Position numbers and translations under genes: made by a program. The notes under the pieces were generated by a model. That model saw only the letters and a list, made by a program, of their open reading frames with translations, was not told where the DNA came from and did no database searches. A stretch of DNA of 64,000 nt from Jaltomata sinuosa. Taxonomy: Eukaryota; Streptophyta; Magnoliopsida; Solanales; Solanaceae. The stretch covers positions 124,001 through 188,000 of the forward strand of contig QJPP01003554.1 of assembly GCA_003996215.1 (NCBI GenBank), in the 5' to 3' direction. Shown here piece after piece: positions 55,657 to 64,000 of this stretch. Positions within the stretch are counted from its first letter, which is position 1; each line of letters starts with the position of its first letter.

Positions 55657-55965
55657 GTTTCTTCTTTTCCTTTTTTTTTCTAACTTAGGATGAAGTTATT
55701 TATATATTTTAATATTATTTCTTAGTTTAGTATATATAAGTAGTAAGTGTGTGTGTATATATATATACTATAGACACACAATACATACATATATTAGTGA
55801 CACAAAATGCAAATATAGTATACATAGAATAGATATGTACTAATGTGAGAGCAAAAAAAAGCCTACTGCTCATCTTCTTTTTTAAAAAAAAAAAATAAAA
55901 AATAAAAAAATAAAAGTAATAATTGAAATGATAATATAAAAAAATCAAATATATATTTTCTTAAT
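55657..55965. other. AT-rich spacer
   Basis: No gene. It includes a GTGTGTATATATATA microsatellite (about 55749-55767) and an A-rich run (55882-55920). The minus-strand frame 55727-55948 is Phe/Tyr-rich because of composition. Confidence 0.6.
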
Positions 55966-55980
55966 CACATAGGAATAACA
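55966..55980. repeat. SINE target site duplication, left copy
   Basis: CACATAGGAATAACA is identical to the copy at 56080-56094. A perfect 15-bp duplication indicates LINE-type target-primed insertion and relative youth. Confidence 0.9.
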
Positions 55981-56079
55981 ACAACAACAACAACAACAAC
56001 ATACCCAGTGTATTCCCACAGCGTGGGGTCTGGGGAGGGTAGAGTGTACGCAGACCATACCACTACCTCAGAGGTGAGG
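55981..56079 (-). mobile_element. 5'-truncated SINE, TS family type
   Basis: On the minus strand it reads GGTCTGCGTACACTCTACCC, CCCCAGACCCCAC, GGGAATACACTGGGTATG and ends in a (TTG)n tail. This is the 3' half of the tRNA-derived TS SINE known from Solanaceae (recognised from memory). The tRNA-related 5' half with the A and B boxes is missing. Perfect 15-bp target duplications flank it. Confidence 0.9.
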
Positions 56080-56094
56080 CACATAGGAATAACA
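56080..56094. repeat. SINE target site duplication, right copy
   Basis: Identical to 55966-55980. AAATTACTTTAATATT follows, which would have been continuous with the left flank before insertion. Confidence 0.9.
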
Positions 56095-56451
56095 AATTAC
56101 TTTAATATTTTAGTAGATTATTTTTGATTTAAATATAAACCAAAATAAATTTACATGTGGCAACATATGAGTTGCATTATTAAATGGTTAACCAACCAGT
56201 TACTTAGGAATATCAATTATCATTGAGTTACTCCTTAGTAGTTGACTCTGTTTTTGTAAAGGTCATTATGAGATGTTCTGGTTGTATAATAATTTGGATA
56301 TTGAATAAATTAATTGATTAAGCATTTAATTACTCAAATCTATATTAGACTTACGAGACTCCACTGCTTCACCCTCAATGGCTACGGGTAAGGAAGAAAC
56401 CATAGTTCTGAGTTTAATGTAGTCAGCTCGGGTTATTGATTTTGGACTTCA
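56095..56451. other. 3'-side sequence of E8, no gene seen
   Basis: AT-rich sequence downstream (minus strand) of the E8 integrase end. No env-like ORF or LTR end was recognised. Confidence 0.5.
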
Positions 56452-57599
56452 TCAATCTATCAAAGTAGCTGACGATTGTTGCTCAAAATGCCCTCCAAAG
56501 TATAATTTTAACTTGTGACCATTTACCTTAAACTTGTCTCCTCCATTGGTCTGCCGAATTTCAATTATTCGATATGGAGTAACATCTGTAACATTGTAAG
56601 GACTTGACCACCTTGACAGCCTGAGTCTGCTATTGTAAAGAAGTACTTGATCTCCAATTTTAGTTTTTTTTTTGAATTTGATTATCATGCCATTTTTTTT
56701 GTTTTTTCCTTAAAAATCTTGTTATTTTCATAAGCTTTCAATCTTAGTTCTTCCAACTCATTAATTTGAAAAAATCTATTTTTACCAATAGAGTTAAACT
56801 CAAAGTTCAATGCTTTTAATACCCAAAAAAATTTATATTTTAATTCAACAGGAAGATGGCAAACTTTTTCAAAGACTAATCTATATGGGGTAGTACCAAT
56901 TGGCGTCTTGAACATCGTTTGATATTCCCATAATGCATCATTTAATTTTAGAGCCCAGTCTTTTCTTGAGATTCCAACCATTTTTTCAAGTATTCTTTTT
57001 AATTCGCGGTTGGAGATCTCAACTTGTCCTTGAGTTTGAGCATGATATGGTGTTCCTGTTTTATGAGTCACATCATATTTTGATAGCAATGCAGAAAATT
57101 ATCTATTCATGATGTGAGTCCCTTGATCACTAATGATGGCTTATGGTGTGTCAAATTTGGTAAAAATATTTTTTCAAGAAAATTACACACAGTTCGAGCA
57201 TCATTTTTCTTTGTGGATGGCTTCAACCCATCTTGAAACATAATCCACCGTCACAAGAATATATTCAAAAGAATGAGATGGGAGGAAAAGGACCCATGAA
57301 ATCTATTCCCCAGACATCAAATATTTCATATACTTGTATTGACTGTAATGACATCTCATCTCTTTTGTTGATATATCTATTTTTTAACACTTATCACATC
57401 GTGCAACGTATGTACCTGCATCTTTAAAAAGTGTTGGTCAGAAAAATTCCACTTCTAAAACTTTAAAAGTAGTTCGATTGGCTACATAATGTCCTCTGAT
57501 TGCACCACCTTGACAGTGATAGAATATTTGATCCATATCTTCTTCAGGTACACATCTTCTAATGATATTATCTGCACAAAATTTAAACAAGTACGATTA
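56452..57599 (-). pseudogene. Athila-type integrase of E8 (part after the insertion)
   Basis: Starting at the E7 border (57599), the minus strand gives YLFKFCADNIIRRCV and the zinc-binding segment (FYHCQGG..GHYVANRTT). The core with VTVDYVSRWVEA (near 57230) and ISDQGTH (near 57125) follows in broken frames. An open frame then runs 57089-56685: GTPYHAQTQGQVEISNRELK, KDWALKLNDALWEYQT, IGTTPYRLVFEKVCHLPVE. The next frame (56688-56452) has VLLYNSRLRL and FKVNGHKLKLY, the integrase C-terminus. All are typical of Athila. Frameshifts and stops are numerous. Confidence 0.92.
57595..57599. repeat. Target site duplication of E7, left copy (decayed)
   Basis: GATTA stands opposite GGTTC at 63216-63220. 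Three of five bases match, and the Athila coding frame across the gap favours GGTTC as the original. Confidence 0.6.
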
Positions 57600-60567
57600 T
57601 GTAATGACCCTCTAGGTCATTTCCTTGGTTTTCATGCTTTTTTCTTGTTTTGAGCTTTTCCACAGTGGCTACAAGTCATTTATGACTTGCCAAGACTGAT
57701 GGTTCAATTTTCAAGCAGTTCATTTGTGTTTTAAGCTAACATTCCTATTTTGCAACTCTTAAGGCTCGTAGAGTTAAATTTGATCAATATTCAGAGAAGA
57801 TGGACTCAAATGGAAATTCCATTAGCGCTGTTAGCTCTGGAATATTGACTTTGGGTTAAAGGGATCTTTGGTTCGGGTCCTGAGGAGTCTGGACTCATTT
57901 TGGGCTATTGGGTTCCTTTTTAGTTAAAGTTGATTTTTAGGCATAGGGCCCCAATTTTCTTCAAAATAATCTCTGTTGGAAGTTTTATCGATTATGTTCA
58001 GTCCGGAATGCCATTTTTAGTAAGGTAGCAGATTTGGTTTATGTTCACGGGGTTCCGAATGAATCTCGAGGGTGCGGTCAGAGTTTCTCGGTGTGTGTTG
58101 TTGTTGATAGTGCTGCTGGTATCTGGTATGGCATGCTTGTGTGCCTGGGGGCGCACCTGCAGTGCCGCCCGTGCTGTCACCAGCTGAACCTATGGCCCTG
58201 AGTGACATCGGCAGGGGGTGCCCCTGCGCTCCATCATCTGCACCTGCAAAGTTGCCCCTGCGCGTGTTTACCACACCTGCGCAGGTTGGGGGTTGGAGGG
58301 TTGGTTGACCACCGCTCCTGCGGGGATCTGGATGAAACGACGATTCCACACCTGCATCATTTTGACCATAGGTGCACCGATCGCTGATAGTTAAATGAGA
58401 TTCTTCTTCTTCATTTCATATCATTTCCAAACTCCCTTTTTCCCATTTATAGAGCTCGACTAAGACGGAAAAGCACCAATTCTCACCGATTTTGTGTCCT
58501 TTTGAGGTAATTTTCTTTCTCTCTTAATTCTAGTTATCATCCTAACATTATTTTTGCGTTCCGTAAATTTAATCCTTTTTGCATGCAACTTCTTGATCAA
58601 GTGGACTACGGGGCTGTTTTGGGCCGCGAAATGAGTCTTGTTCGTGCCCAAGTTAAATGAGATTCTTCTTCTTCATTTCATATCATTTCCAAACTCCCTT
58701 TTCCCCATTGATAGTGCTCATCTAAGGCGGAAAAACACCAATTCTCACCAATTTTGTATCCTTTTGAGGTAATTCTCTTCCTCTCTTCGTTCTAGTTATC
58801 ATCCTAATATTATTTCCACGGTTTCCCATAAATTTGATCCTTTTTGCATGCAACTTCTCTATCAAGTAGACTATGGGGCTGTTTTGTACCATGAAATAAG
58901 TCCTGTTCGTGCCCAAATTTTGAGCATGGGTTTATAAACCCGTTGCAAATATAATTCTAAAATTTGTTTTTTGTTCCGTCGATCGAGCTTTGAGGGTCAT
59001 TTTCTGACCCAATTTTCTTAATAGTAATATGAGTGTCATTCTTCTTATCTTGACACCTGGTCTATGTTCTTGATAGCGTGGCAGCATTCTGAGGCTATTC
59101 AAAAGGAGAAGGCACACGAGTGACAGTTCGTGCTTGCAGTTTAGCCTCGAGGTAGGTTACTGTTTACTATTTTTAGACTTGGCATAGTTAGATTTTATAT
59201 GTTATGAGTTGCATAAACGTTACGCTAGGTTTAGGTTAGAATTAGGCTTAAATCCTGTTTTTGCTTATCTTTGCCATTTTCGGGACTATAGAGTAGTATA
59301 TCCATGTTTATCCTTAGTATAGGAGCTTGTAGAATTATCGTGGCTAACCTAGAATCCTTAGAATGATTTAGGGAGGTTTTAGAGGCAGAGTAGGTGCTTT
59401 TACTAGTTTTCTTGCTTATTTTTCATTTTTTGCTCGTCTATTACTGTATTGGTGTATCTGTGGCCCAAGGCCATAGCATGGATCAGATGGAGTTCTAGGT
59501 CCCTGCCTTGTTTGGAGGGTGTTTTACCCTGTTTGATTTGATATTCTCAGAATATGGCATCATATCTCATCACTGCAGTACATGACTATTGGTTTTGGAA
59601 ATAAAAGAAATACGAGATTTTTGGTTCAAACTCAGGATTTACTTAATCACTGGTTTTTCGAAAGAAAGAAAAGTACCATTGTTATGCCAGTCTAAGGGAT
59701 ATTTCCGGACCCTTTATCTATTTTACTTTCATGTTAATGAGTCTGAGGCATGATTTCAGGTGGCCTGAGGATCACATATCTGGGTTTTACTTTTATGCAT
59801 ATGTTGATGAGCTCGAGGTTCCTTTCGGGTGCCTGGGGTACCAGATACTAGGTTTTACTTTTTTGCATTAGCTATACTCCTTATCATATCATCTCATGAT
59901 GCATTGCATGCATTATCTATGTGTACTTGGAGTGCTTTTACCTGTTTTATCATTATTAATTTCACTGTTAGTTAGATAGTTCTATTTTTTGTTGATAACT
60001 AGATTTAGGTGGGTCCTTGTAGTTAGTTTACTTTCTTGTTCCTTATAATATATATTATCTGTCTGAGCTTGGTCGGCCTATGATGCCTACTGGGTACCCA
60101 TTGTTTTGGTACTCATACTGCACTCTACATATTTTTTCTGATGCAACACCTAGTATGAGCCACCCTTCTTGACCCTCTAGTCATTCATGGCCAACTGCTA
60201 TTCAGATCGCGGTGAGCTCCCGGTGTTTGGAGATTCTTTACTTCTTTCCATCTCCACACCTATCTATATTTTTGTATTTTGGATACACAACACTTGTTGT
60301 ATAGCTATTCCGTACTTTAGACGATCTTATACTGGTGATATAAGGTTTGGGGTTAGTCTTGTAGATGTTTTGTCTTCTCGGTCTCTTTGGGGCCATTTTG
60401 TATATTTATTGTTGTTGTTATGTATATATATTGTTGACCCCCTTCTTGTATGATTCCCTTCCGCTTTTTATTTTACTATATACTTTACTATACTTTTGCG
60501 TCTCGAGTTGGCTTGCCTACTAGGTGGTTATGTATAGCCATCACGGCCTAATTTTGGGTTGCGATGG
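57600..60567 (+). repeat. 5' LTR of E7
   Basis: It starts TGTAATGACCCTCTAGGTC and ends GGGTTGCGATGGA (decayed TGTGACA), about 2.97 kb. It has a GC-rich tract at 58085-58380, a TATA-like CATTTATAGAGC near 58445 and a 262-bp tandem duplication (58390-58918) covering the leader. The body shares blocks with XA, XB and XC on the other strand. The frames at 58017-58916 are LTR-derived. Confidence 0.9.
58390..58918 (+). repeat. 262-bp tandem duplication of the LTR leader
   Basis: The first copy (58390-58651) and second (58652-58918) both begin GTTAAATGAGATTCTTCTTC and end GTTCGTGCCCAA. They differ by roughly one base in ten. Each has a donor-like GAGGTAATT (58505, 58767). Confidence 0.93.
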
Positions 60568-60569
60568 AG

Positions 60570-60587
60570 TGGTATCAGAGCTTTAGG
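60570..60587 (+). promoter_or_regulatory. Primer binding site of E7 (tRNA-iMet type)
   Basis: TGGTATCAGAGCTTTAGG follows the LTR end and agrees with TGGTATCAGAGC for the first 12 bases. Confidence 0.9.
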
Positions 60588-60776
60588 TCCACCGGTCTCA
60601 CCAATACAAGAGCAAAATATCTAGTAGAGTCTCATGGATTGGTACGATGATGTCTGTATCTTATCTGCTAGAGGCTACAAAGACATTCTTAGAAAAGATC
60701 CCATCTTTTTTGATTCATTGTTGTGCATCCTTGACCTTATCAACTTCTAAGTATTTTTTGCTTCACTCTTTCTCAG

Positions 60777-62110
60777 ATGGTTCGAATAAGATCAGCAGCA
60801 GGTGAAGACGATACCCCTGCACCTATAGTTAGAGCCCTAGCTAGGGGATGGGGTAGAGGTCGACCCAGAGGTCAAGGTAGGGAATGGGCTATTGCGCTAG
60901 CTCGAGCCCAGACTAGGTTATTATTGCTAGAGCCTGATGTTAGGGTTGAAGAGGTACAGTATAAGTCAGAGGGTGTGGGCCCAGCCTAATATCTGGTAGA
61001 TTTCGTGGCTACTCCAATACTACAAGACACTTTGGTTCTCTTGCTTGGGTTTATTGAGGGTATGTCACAGCCAGCAGCTTTTCCCGGTACTCCAATTAGT
61101 TCTCAGGTCAGAGACGAGGCTCAGACTTTATCCCAAGCAGCGGCACAGGGTCCAGGGCCGCAGCCTACTACTGCGGCTCTTCGATTAGAGGTATTGACAG
61201 TCCCTACAGTTGTTCCACCTATTCCAGCTGGGCCAATCATGTCTTTTGAGGAGCAGAAGATGCTTGGTAGGTTTCTACGATTGGGTCCCCAATGGTTTTC
61301 TGGTGCTTCTAGGGAGGTGCACATGAGTTTCTGACTAGTTGCTAGGAGAGATTACATAATCTTGGGTTAGTTGAGTCGCACGAAGAAGATTACATCACAT
61401 TTCAGCTAGATGGCCCAATGAAATATTGGTGGAGGTCTTATATAGCTTGTGGCCACCCGGGTCACCTCCGCTTACTTGGGCACAGTCTTCGCAGCCTTCC
61501 TTGAGAAGTATGTACCCTGTAGTTTGAGAGAGAATTAATGGATAATATCACCATGTTGGAGTAGGGCTCCATGTTTGTCTCAGAGTATAAGGTTCGCTTT
61601 CGTGAGCTGGCTATGCATGCCACCATAATTCTGCCTATTGAGCACGAGAGGGTGCATCACTTCGTCAGAGGGTTTACTTTACAGCTCCATTTGGCTATAG
61701 AGGGTATGGTAGAATCAGGCAAGTCCTTCTTCGAGGTTGTGGATCATGCTCACACTATTAAGGGCATACTTTTTTAGGCCCAAGGGGGTAGTGATAAGAG
61801 GCCCCACCATCTAGGCAGTTACAGTGGCTCACAGACACGTGGCAGAGGCTACTTTGGTAGAGGTCAGCATCAGTAGCATTTCCAGTCGATCTAGCCTGTT
61901 AAGGCGGTCTTATAAATTGCTAAGGGTCAGAGTAGTTAGGGTTTGATTCAGTCTTTGCGAGATGCTCGTTCTAGGTCCGTAGGTCGTGGTAGTCATTCTG
62001 ATTCAGCTGGGTCATCACAGCAGGGTATAGTTGGCCGGAGTTGTTATGAGTGTTGTGAGTTGGGCCACTTTGCTAAGGAGTGTCCTTTGGCGCAACACCA
62101 TTGGTGATAG
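60777..62110 (+). pseudogene. Gag of E7
   Basis: The ATG at 60777 sits directly after TTCACTCTTTCTCAG. The N-terminus is Arg/Gly-rich (ARGWGRGRPRGQGRE). After a stop at 60987 the frame resumes (PILQDTLVLLLGF, MSFEEQKMLGRFLRL). A frameshift near 61312 leads to AHEFLTSC, ERLHNLGLVESH, DYITFQLDGP and WWRSYI. A third frame from 61571 gives SEYKVRFRELAMHA, HHFVRGF and FFEVVDHAHTIKG. The zinc knuckle CYECCELGHFAKECP (62042-62086) is intact in C, C, H and C. The order and motifs are those of Tekay/Del-like chromoviruses. Confidence 0.9.
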
Positions 62111-62257
62111 GATCAGCCAGTTTGGGCTCCCTAGGCTCTAGCACCACCAGCCAGAGATGGTGCACAAGGTAGTAGGGGTGGTCCCTAAGGTACTCAAGGC
62201 GGTCCTTAGTCTGATAGATCAGGTGGTCATGGCATTTGGAGCCACATGTAAGCATTT

Positions 62258-62824
62258 TTGGGTCATCCAGAGGCTGAGTCTTCAAATGTTCTTATCACAT
62301 GTATGATCTGTATTTGTCATCAGTCAGAATCTGCTTTATTTGATCCAGGGTCTACATTCTCCTATGTGTTTGCTTATTATGCTACGCGTCTGGAGTCTAC
62401 TTGTGAGCTATTTCCTGTGCCTTTCGGTATAGCTACCCCAGTAGGAGATTCTTTAGTAGTGGATCATGTATACTGAGCTTGTGTGGTGACTATCGTGGGG
62501 TATGACACGTGGGTAGACCTAATTGTGCTAGATATGGTTGATTTCGATGTGATTTTAGGCACGGATTGTCTGTCTCCCTGCCATATGGTCTTGGATTGCT
62601 TTTCAAAGATCATTACTCTATGGATGCCTGGTATCCCTCCTATAGTATGGAAGGGTGCCGATAACCACATGCCGATGGGAGTTATATCTTTCCTGAGTGC
62701 ACAGCAGTTGGTCAGGAAAGGGTGCTTAGCCTATCTTGCTTACGTCCGTGATACTAGTGCCACCATACCTTCTCTTGAGTTAGTTCTCATGGTTTGAGAG
62801 TATTCGGATGTGTTTCCTTCTGAC
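62258..62824 (+). pseudogene. Protease and start of the pol linker of E7
   Basis: One frame with stops at 62474 and 62795 reads SALFDPGSTFSYV (active site DPGS), FGIATPVGDSLVV, LDMVDFDVILGTDCLSPCHM and LARKGC-like QQLVRKGCLAYLAYV. The linker EYSDVFPSDL, which normally leads into RT, is cut at about 62824 by LTR sequence. Both stops look like CGA to TGA. Confidence 0.9.
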
Positions 62825-62826
62825 CT

Positions 62827-63215
62827 CCAGTGGTTCGTGGTCAGCTGCTATTTGGATCGCGGTGAGCTCTCGGCATTTGAAGATTCTTTAGTGTTTTTTA
62901 TCTACACACCTATCTATATTTTATATTTTAGATAGACAACACTGGTTGTATAGCTATTCCGTACTTTTGACACTCTTGTACCGGTGACTCCAGGTCCGGA
63001 GTTAGTCTTGTAGATGTTGTCTTTTCGATCACTTTGGGGTCATTTTGTATATTTATTGTTGTTGGTATGTGTATATATTGTTGGTCCCCTTCTTGCATGA
63101 TTCATTTTCGCTTTTCATTTTATTATCTGTTTTACTATACTTTCGCGTTCTCGAGTTGGCTTGCTTACCGAGGGGTTATATCGGCACCATCGCGACCCAA
63201 TTTTGGATCATGACA
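62827..63215 (+). repeat. 3' LTR remnant of E7
   Basis: It matches 60182-60567 (GATCGCGGTGAGCTCTCGG, TTGGCTTGC) and ends ATTTTGGATCATGACA, the better preserved LTR end. The first 2.6 kb of this LTR is missing. Confidence 0.9.
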
Positions 63216-63220
63216 GGTTC
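63216..63220. repeat. Target site duplication of E7, right copy
   Basis: GGTTC follows the LTR end TGACA and lies within the Athila WDEP codons (minus strand). Confidence 0.65.
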
Positions 63221-64000
63221 ATCCCACAGATAATATTTGGCATCAGAAATGAGTTTTTTCCTTTGTTGATAAGAGAGATCCTTGGGCATCCATTTTCCAA
63301 CCAAGTAATTTGTAATGTCTGTAATCCAGGGTGGTTGAGTCACAATTGAATTGGCAGAAAGAATATGTTCATCAGGAAACTCCTCTTTTATATCACAAGA
63401 TTCAAAAGGGGGATTTTCTAATCTTGACAAATGATCAGCTACCTGATTCTCTGTTCCTTTTTTATCCTTCGTCTCTAGGTTAAATTCGTAATGAAGTAAA
63501 ATCCATCTTAACAATCTAGGTCGGGCATCTTTTTTCGCTAAGAGGTATTTTAGAGTTGTATGATCAGTAAAAATAGTGACCTTAGTTCTTATTAAATAGG
63601 AACAAAATTTAACAAATGCAAATACCACTGCAAGTAATTCTTTTTTAGTTATGGTATAATTCAATTGAGCTTCATTCAATGTCCTACTGACATAGTAAAT
63701 AGGACGAATTTTTTTATCTTTCCACTGGCCTAAAACATCTCCCAAAGCAGTATCATTAGCATCACACATGAATTCAAAAGATTGATTTCAATCGGGAGAT
63801 ACAACTATAGGTGCAGTTGATAATTTATCTTTAAGAGTTTCAAATGCCTTCAAACAATCTCCTGAAAAATCAACTTAGTATCTTTCATTAAGAGGTTAGT
63901 CAGAGGTTTTGAAATTTTTGAAAAGTTTTTTATAAACCTTCTGTAAGAACCTGCATGACCAAGAAAACTTGTACTTCCTTTAATGATTGTGGGAGGGGGT
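63216..64000 (-). pseudogene. Athila-type RT C-terminus and RNase H of E8
   Basis: From the window edge the minus strand reads TSFLGHAGSYRRFIKNFSKI and KPLTNLLMKDTKL (end of RT), with frame breaks and a stop near 63790. An open frame from 63769 follows: FMCDANDTALGDVLGQ, NEAQLNYTITKKELLAVVFA, TKVTIFTDHTTLKYLL and ENQVADHLSRLE. The RNase H D, E, D and D residues are all visible. VADHLSRL marks Athila/Tat rather than chromovirus. The frame runs past the E7 border to 63176, so its last 13 or so codons are LTR sequence. Confidence 0.93.

Larger units (their letters stand above)
57600..63215 (+). mobile_element. Chromovirus E7, internally deleted, nested in E8
   Basis: Order: 5' LTR, tRNA-iMet primer site, gag, protease, start of the pol linker, then directly the last 0.39 kb of a 3' LTR. 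RT, RNase H, integrase, chromodomain and most of the 3' LTR are missing. Plus strand. The outer ends abut the two halves of the Athila pol. Confidence 0.9.

Noticed and set aside
55727..55948. Membrane protein ORF rich in Phe and Tyr
   Set aside because: Produced by the A-rich and TA-repeat composition of the spacer read on the minus strand.

Overview
The window is a slab of nested, decayed retrotransposons from a plant nuclear genome. I see no intact host gene, rRNA, tRNA or CRISPR array. The 5'-truncated SINE with a (TTG)n tail at 55981-56079 matches, from memory, the Solanaceae TS SINE family. Together with chromodomain Ty3/gypsy and Athila-type elements carrying long LTRs and tRNA-iMet or tRNA-Asp-like primer sites, it points to pericentromeric or repeat-rich DNA of a Solanaceae species (pepper, tobacco, potato or tomato type). 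Species is not resolved.

Layout. 1-12411: the 3' end of a plus-strand chromovirus (E1). Its 3' LTR (1755-3312 plus 11977-12411) is split by a complete minus-strand chromovirus (E2, 3313-11976). 12422-17504: minus-strand gypsy fragments (E3, E4), two Athila-type LTR copies in inverted orientation, and a LINE reverse transcriptase scrap. 17505-24297: AT-rich DNA, then a long minisatellite-rich LTR-like region (W) with a primer site and a non-coding internal region. 24298-26904: another LTR (Z). 26905-30150: minus-strand LTR pieces (D, XA) around a very short internal segment. 30151-41090: Athila-like element E5, with two LTRs, gag-protease, no pol, and an extra ORF resembling the putative plant transposon protein family. 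41091-45051: LTR copies XB and XC. 45085-55656: plus-strand element Y with both LTRs, a gag relic and a decayed interior. 55657-56451: AT-rich DNA with the SINE. 56452-57599 and 63216-64000: a minus-strand Athila pol (E8), split by plus-strand chromovirus E7 (57600-63215), which has itself lost RT, RNase H and integrase.

All coding regions are pseudogenes. Most premature stops fit C-to-T change (CGA to TGA, CAG to TAG, CAA to TAA, TGG to TAG or TGA), as expected for long-methylated DNA. The most interesting signals are regulatory and structural. LTRs of several chromovirus families have an AG|GTAAG-like donor behind the presumed transcription start, and gag starts are preceded by a pyrimidine tract and CAG, suggesting a leader intron that spans the primer site. 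Many LTRs share a design of family-specific GC-rich minisatellite, TATA-like site and pyrimidine-rich leader. Athila-type LTRs begin with a conserved 25-bp palindrome. XA is a recombinant between XB-like and XC-like LTRs. Identity percentages are by-eye estimates.
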